NCBI GenBank assembly: GCA_900769275.1
Contig: CAAGGA010000037.1
Location: 1 to 15,749 of the forward strand
DNA from: an uncultured Prevotella sp.
GTDB taxonomy: Bacteria > Bacteroidota > Bacteroidia > Bacteroidales > Bacteroidaceae
Direction: 5' to 3'
Length of the DNA stretch: 15,749 nucleotides
This document shows, in pieces, positions 15,721 through 15,749 of the stretch; the stretch's first letter is position 1, and the number at the start of each line of letters is the position of its first letter. A program made the translations under genes and the position numbers. The notes beneath the pieces were generated by a model. That model ran no database searches. It was given only the letters and a program-made list of their open reading frames with translations, and was not told the origin of the DNA.

Positions 15721-15749
15721 CATACAGAAGTGACAAAGTCAGAAAAAAA

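Larger units (their letters stand above)
15500..15749. other. Region upstream of ruvA with no recognised gene
   Basis: These 250 bases to the window edge contain no convincing ORF on either strand. They hold a GT-rich 8-bp tandem repeat, a 10-bp direct repeat flanking it, a CA-rich tract at about 15655-15688 that is roughly complementary to the GT repeat, and a small hairpin ATTGA-TTT-TCAAT at 15692-15704. TAGATTG, on the minus strand, occurs twice, but no full Bacteroidota promoter pair (TTTG / TAnnTTTG) could be placed with confidence. The ruvA promoter presumably lies here. Confidence 0.6.

Overview
The window looks like chromosomal DNA from a member of the Bacteroidota, most likely Prevotella or a close relative. 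The main reason is a full-length sprA, the giant outer-membrane translocon of the type IX secretion system, which is restricted to this phylum. Further support comes from ruvA directly upstream of sprA, a Bacteroidales-type flotillin/NfeD pair, and the absence of clear Shine-Dalgarno sequences before most genes. The genus is inferred from general protein resemblance, not from a marker search.

All eight confident genes lie on the minus strand. In transcription order (right to left) they are ruvA (Holliday-junction branch migration), sprA (2556 residues), nadB (L-aspartate oxidase, NAD synthesis), a dacB-like D-Ala-D-Ala carboxypeptidase/endopeptidase, a small ACT-domain protein, a UPF0210/PFL-family protein, an NfeD-like three-helix membrane protein with an OB-fold tail, and a flotillin-like SPFH protein. 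Two functional pairs are clear: ACT + PFL, 22 bp apart, and NfeD + flotillin, a membrane-microdomain pair. The others look like housekeeping neighbours.

The ordinary genes are separated by unusual intergenic DNA. Five nearly perfect palindromes plus one half copy share the core CGACC-W-GGTCG followed by six bases and ACC, all in the same orientation and all between genes. The bases outside the core differ between copies but change together on both arms. Two copy pairs, 4.9 kb apart, both have a spacing of exactly 43 bp. This is the best candidate in the window for an undescribed element, probably a REP-like dispersed palindrome. GT-rich low-complexity tracts also occur, at 2012-2056 and 15555-15634.

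The left edge is suspicious. The flotillin gene loses its expected C-terminal tail within about 25 bp, and an overlapping frame runs off the window encoding what looks like a phage helicase-loader (G39P-like) protein. This is either a recombination breakpoint or a chimeric assembly join. The right-hand 250 bp, upstream of ruvA and a possible 23-codon leader ORF, hold no recognised gene.
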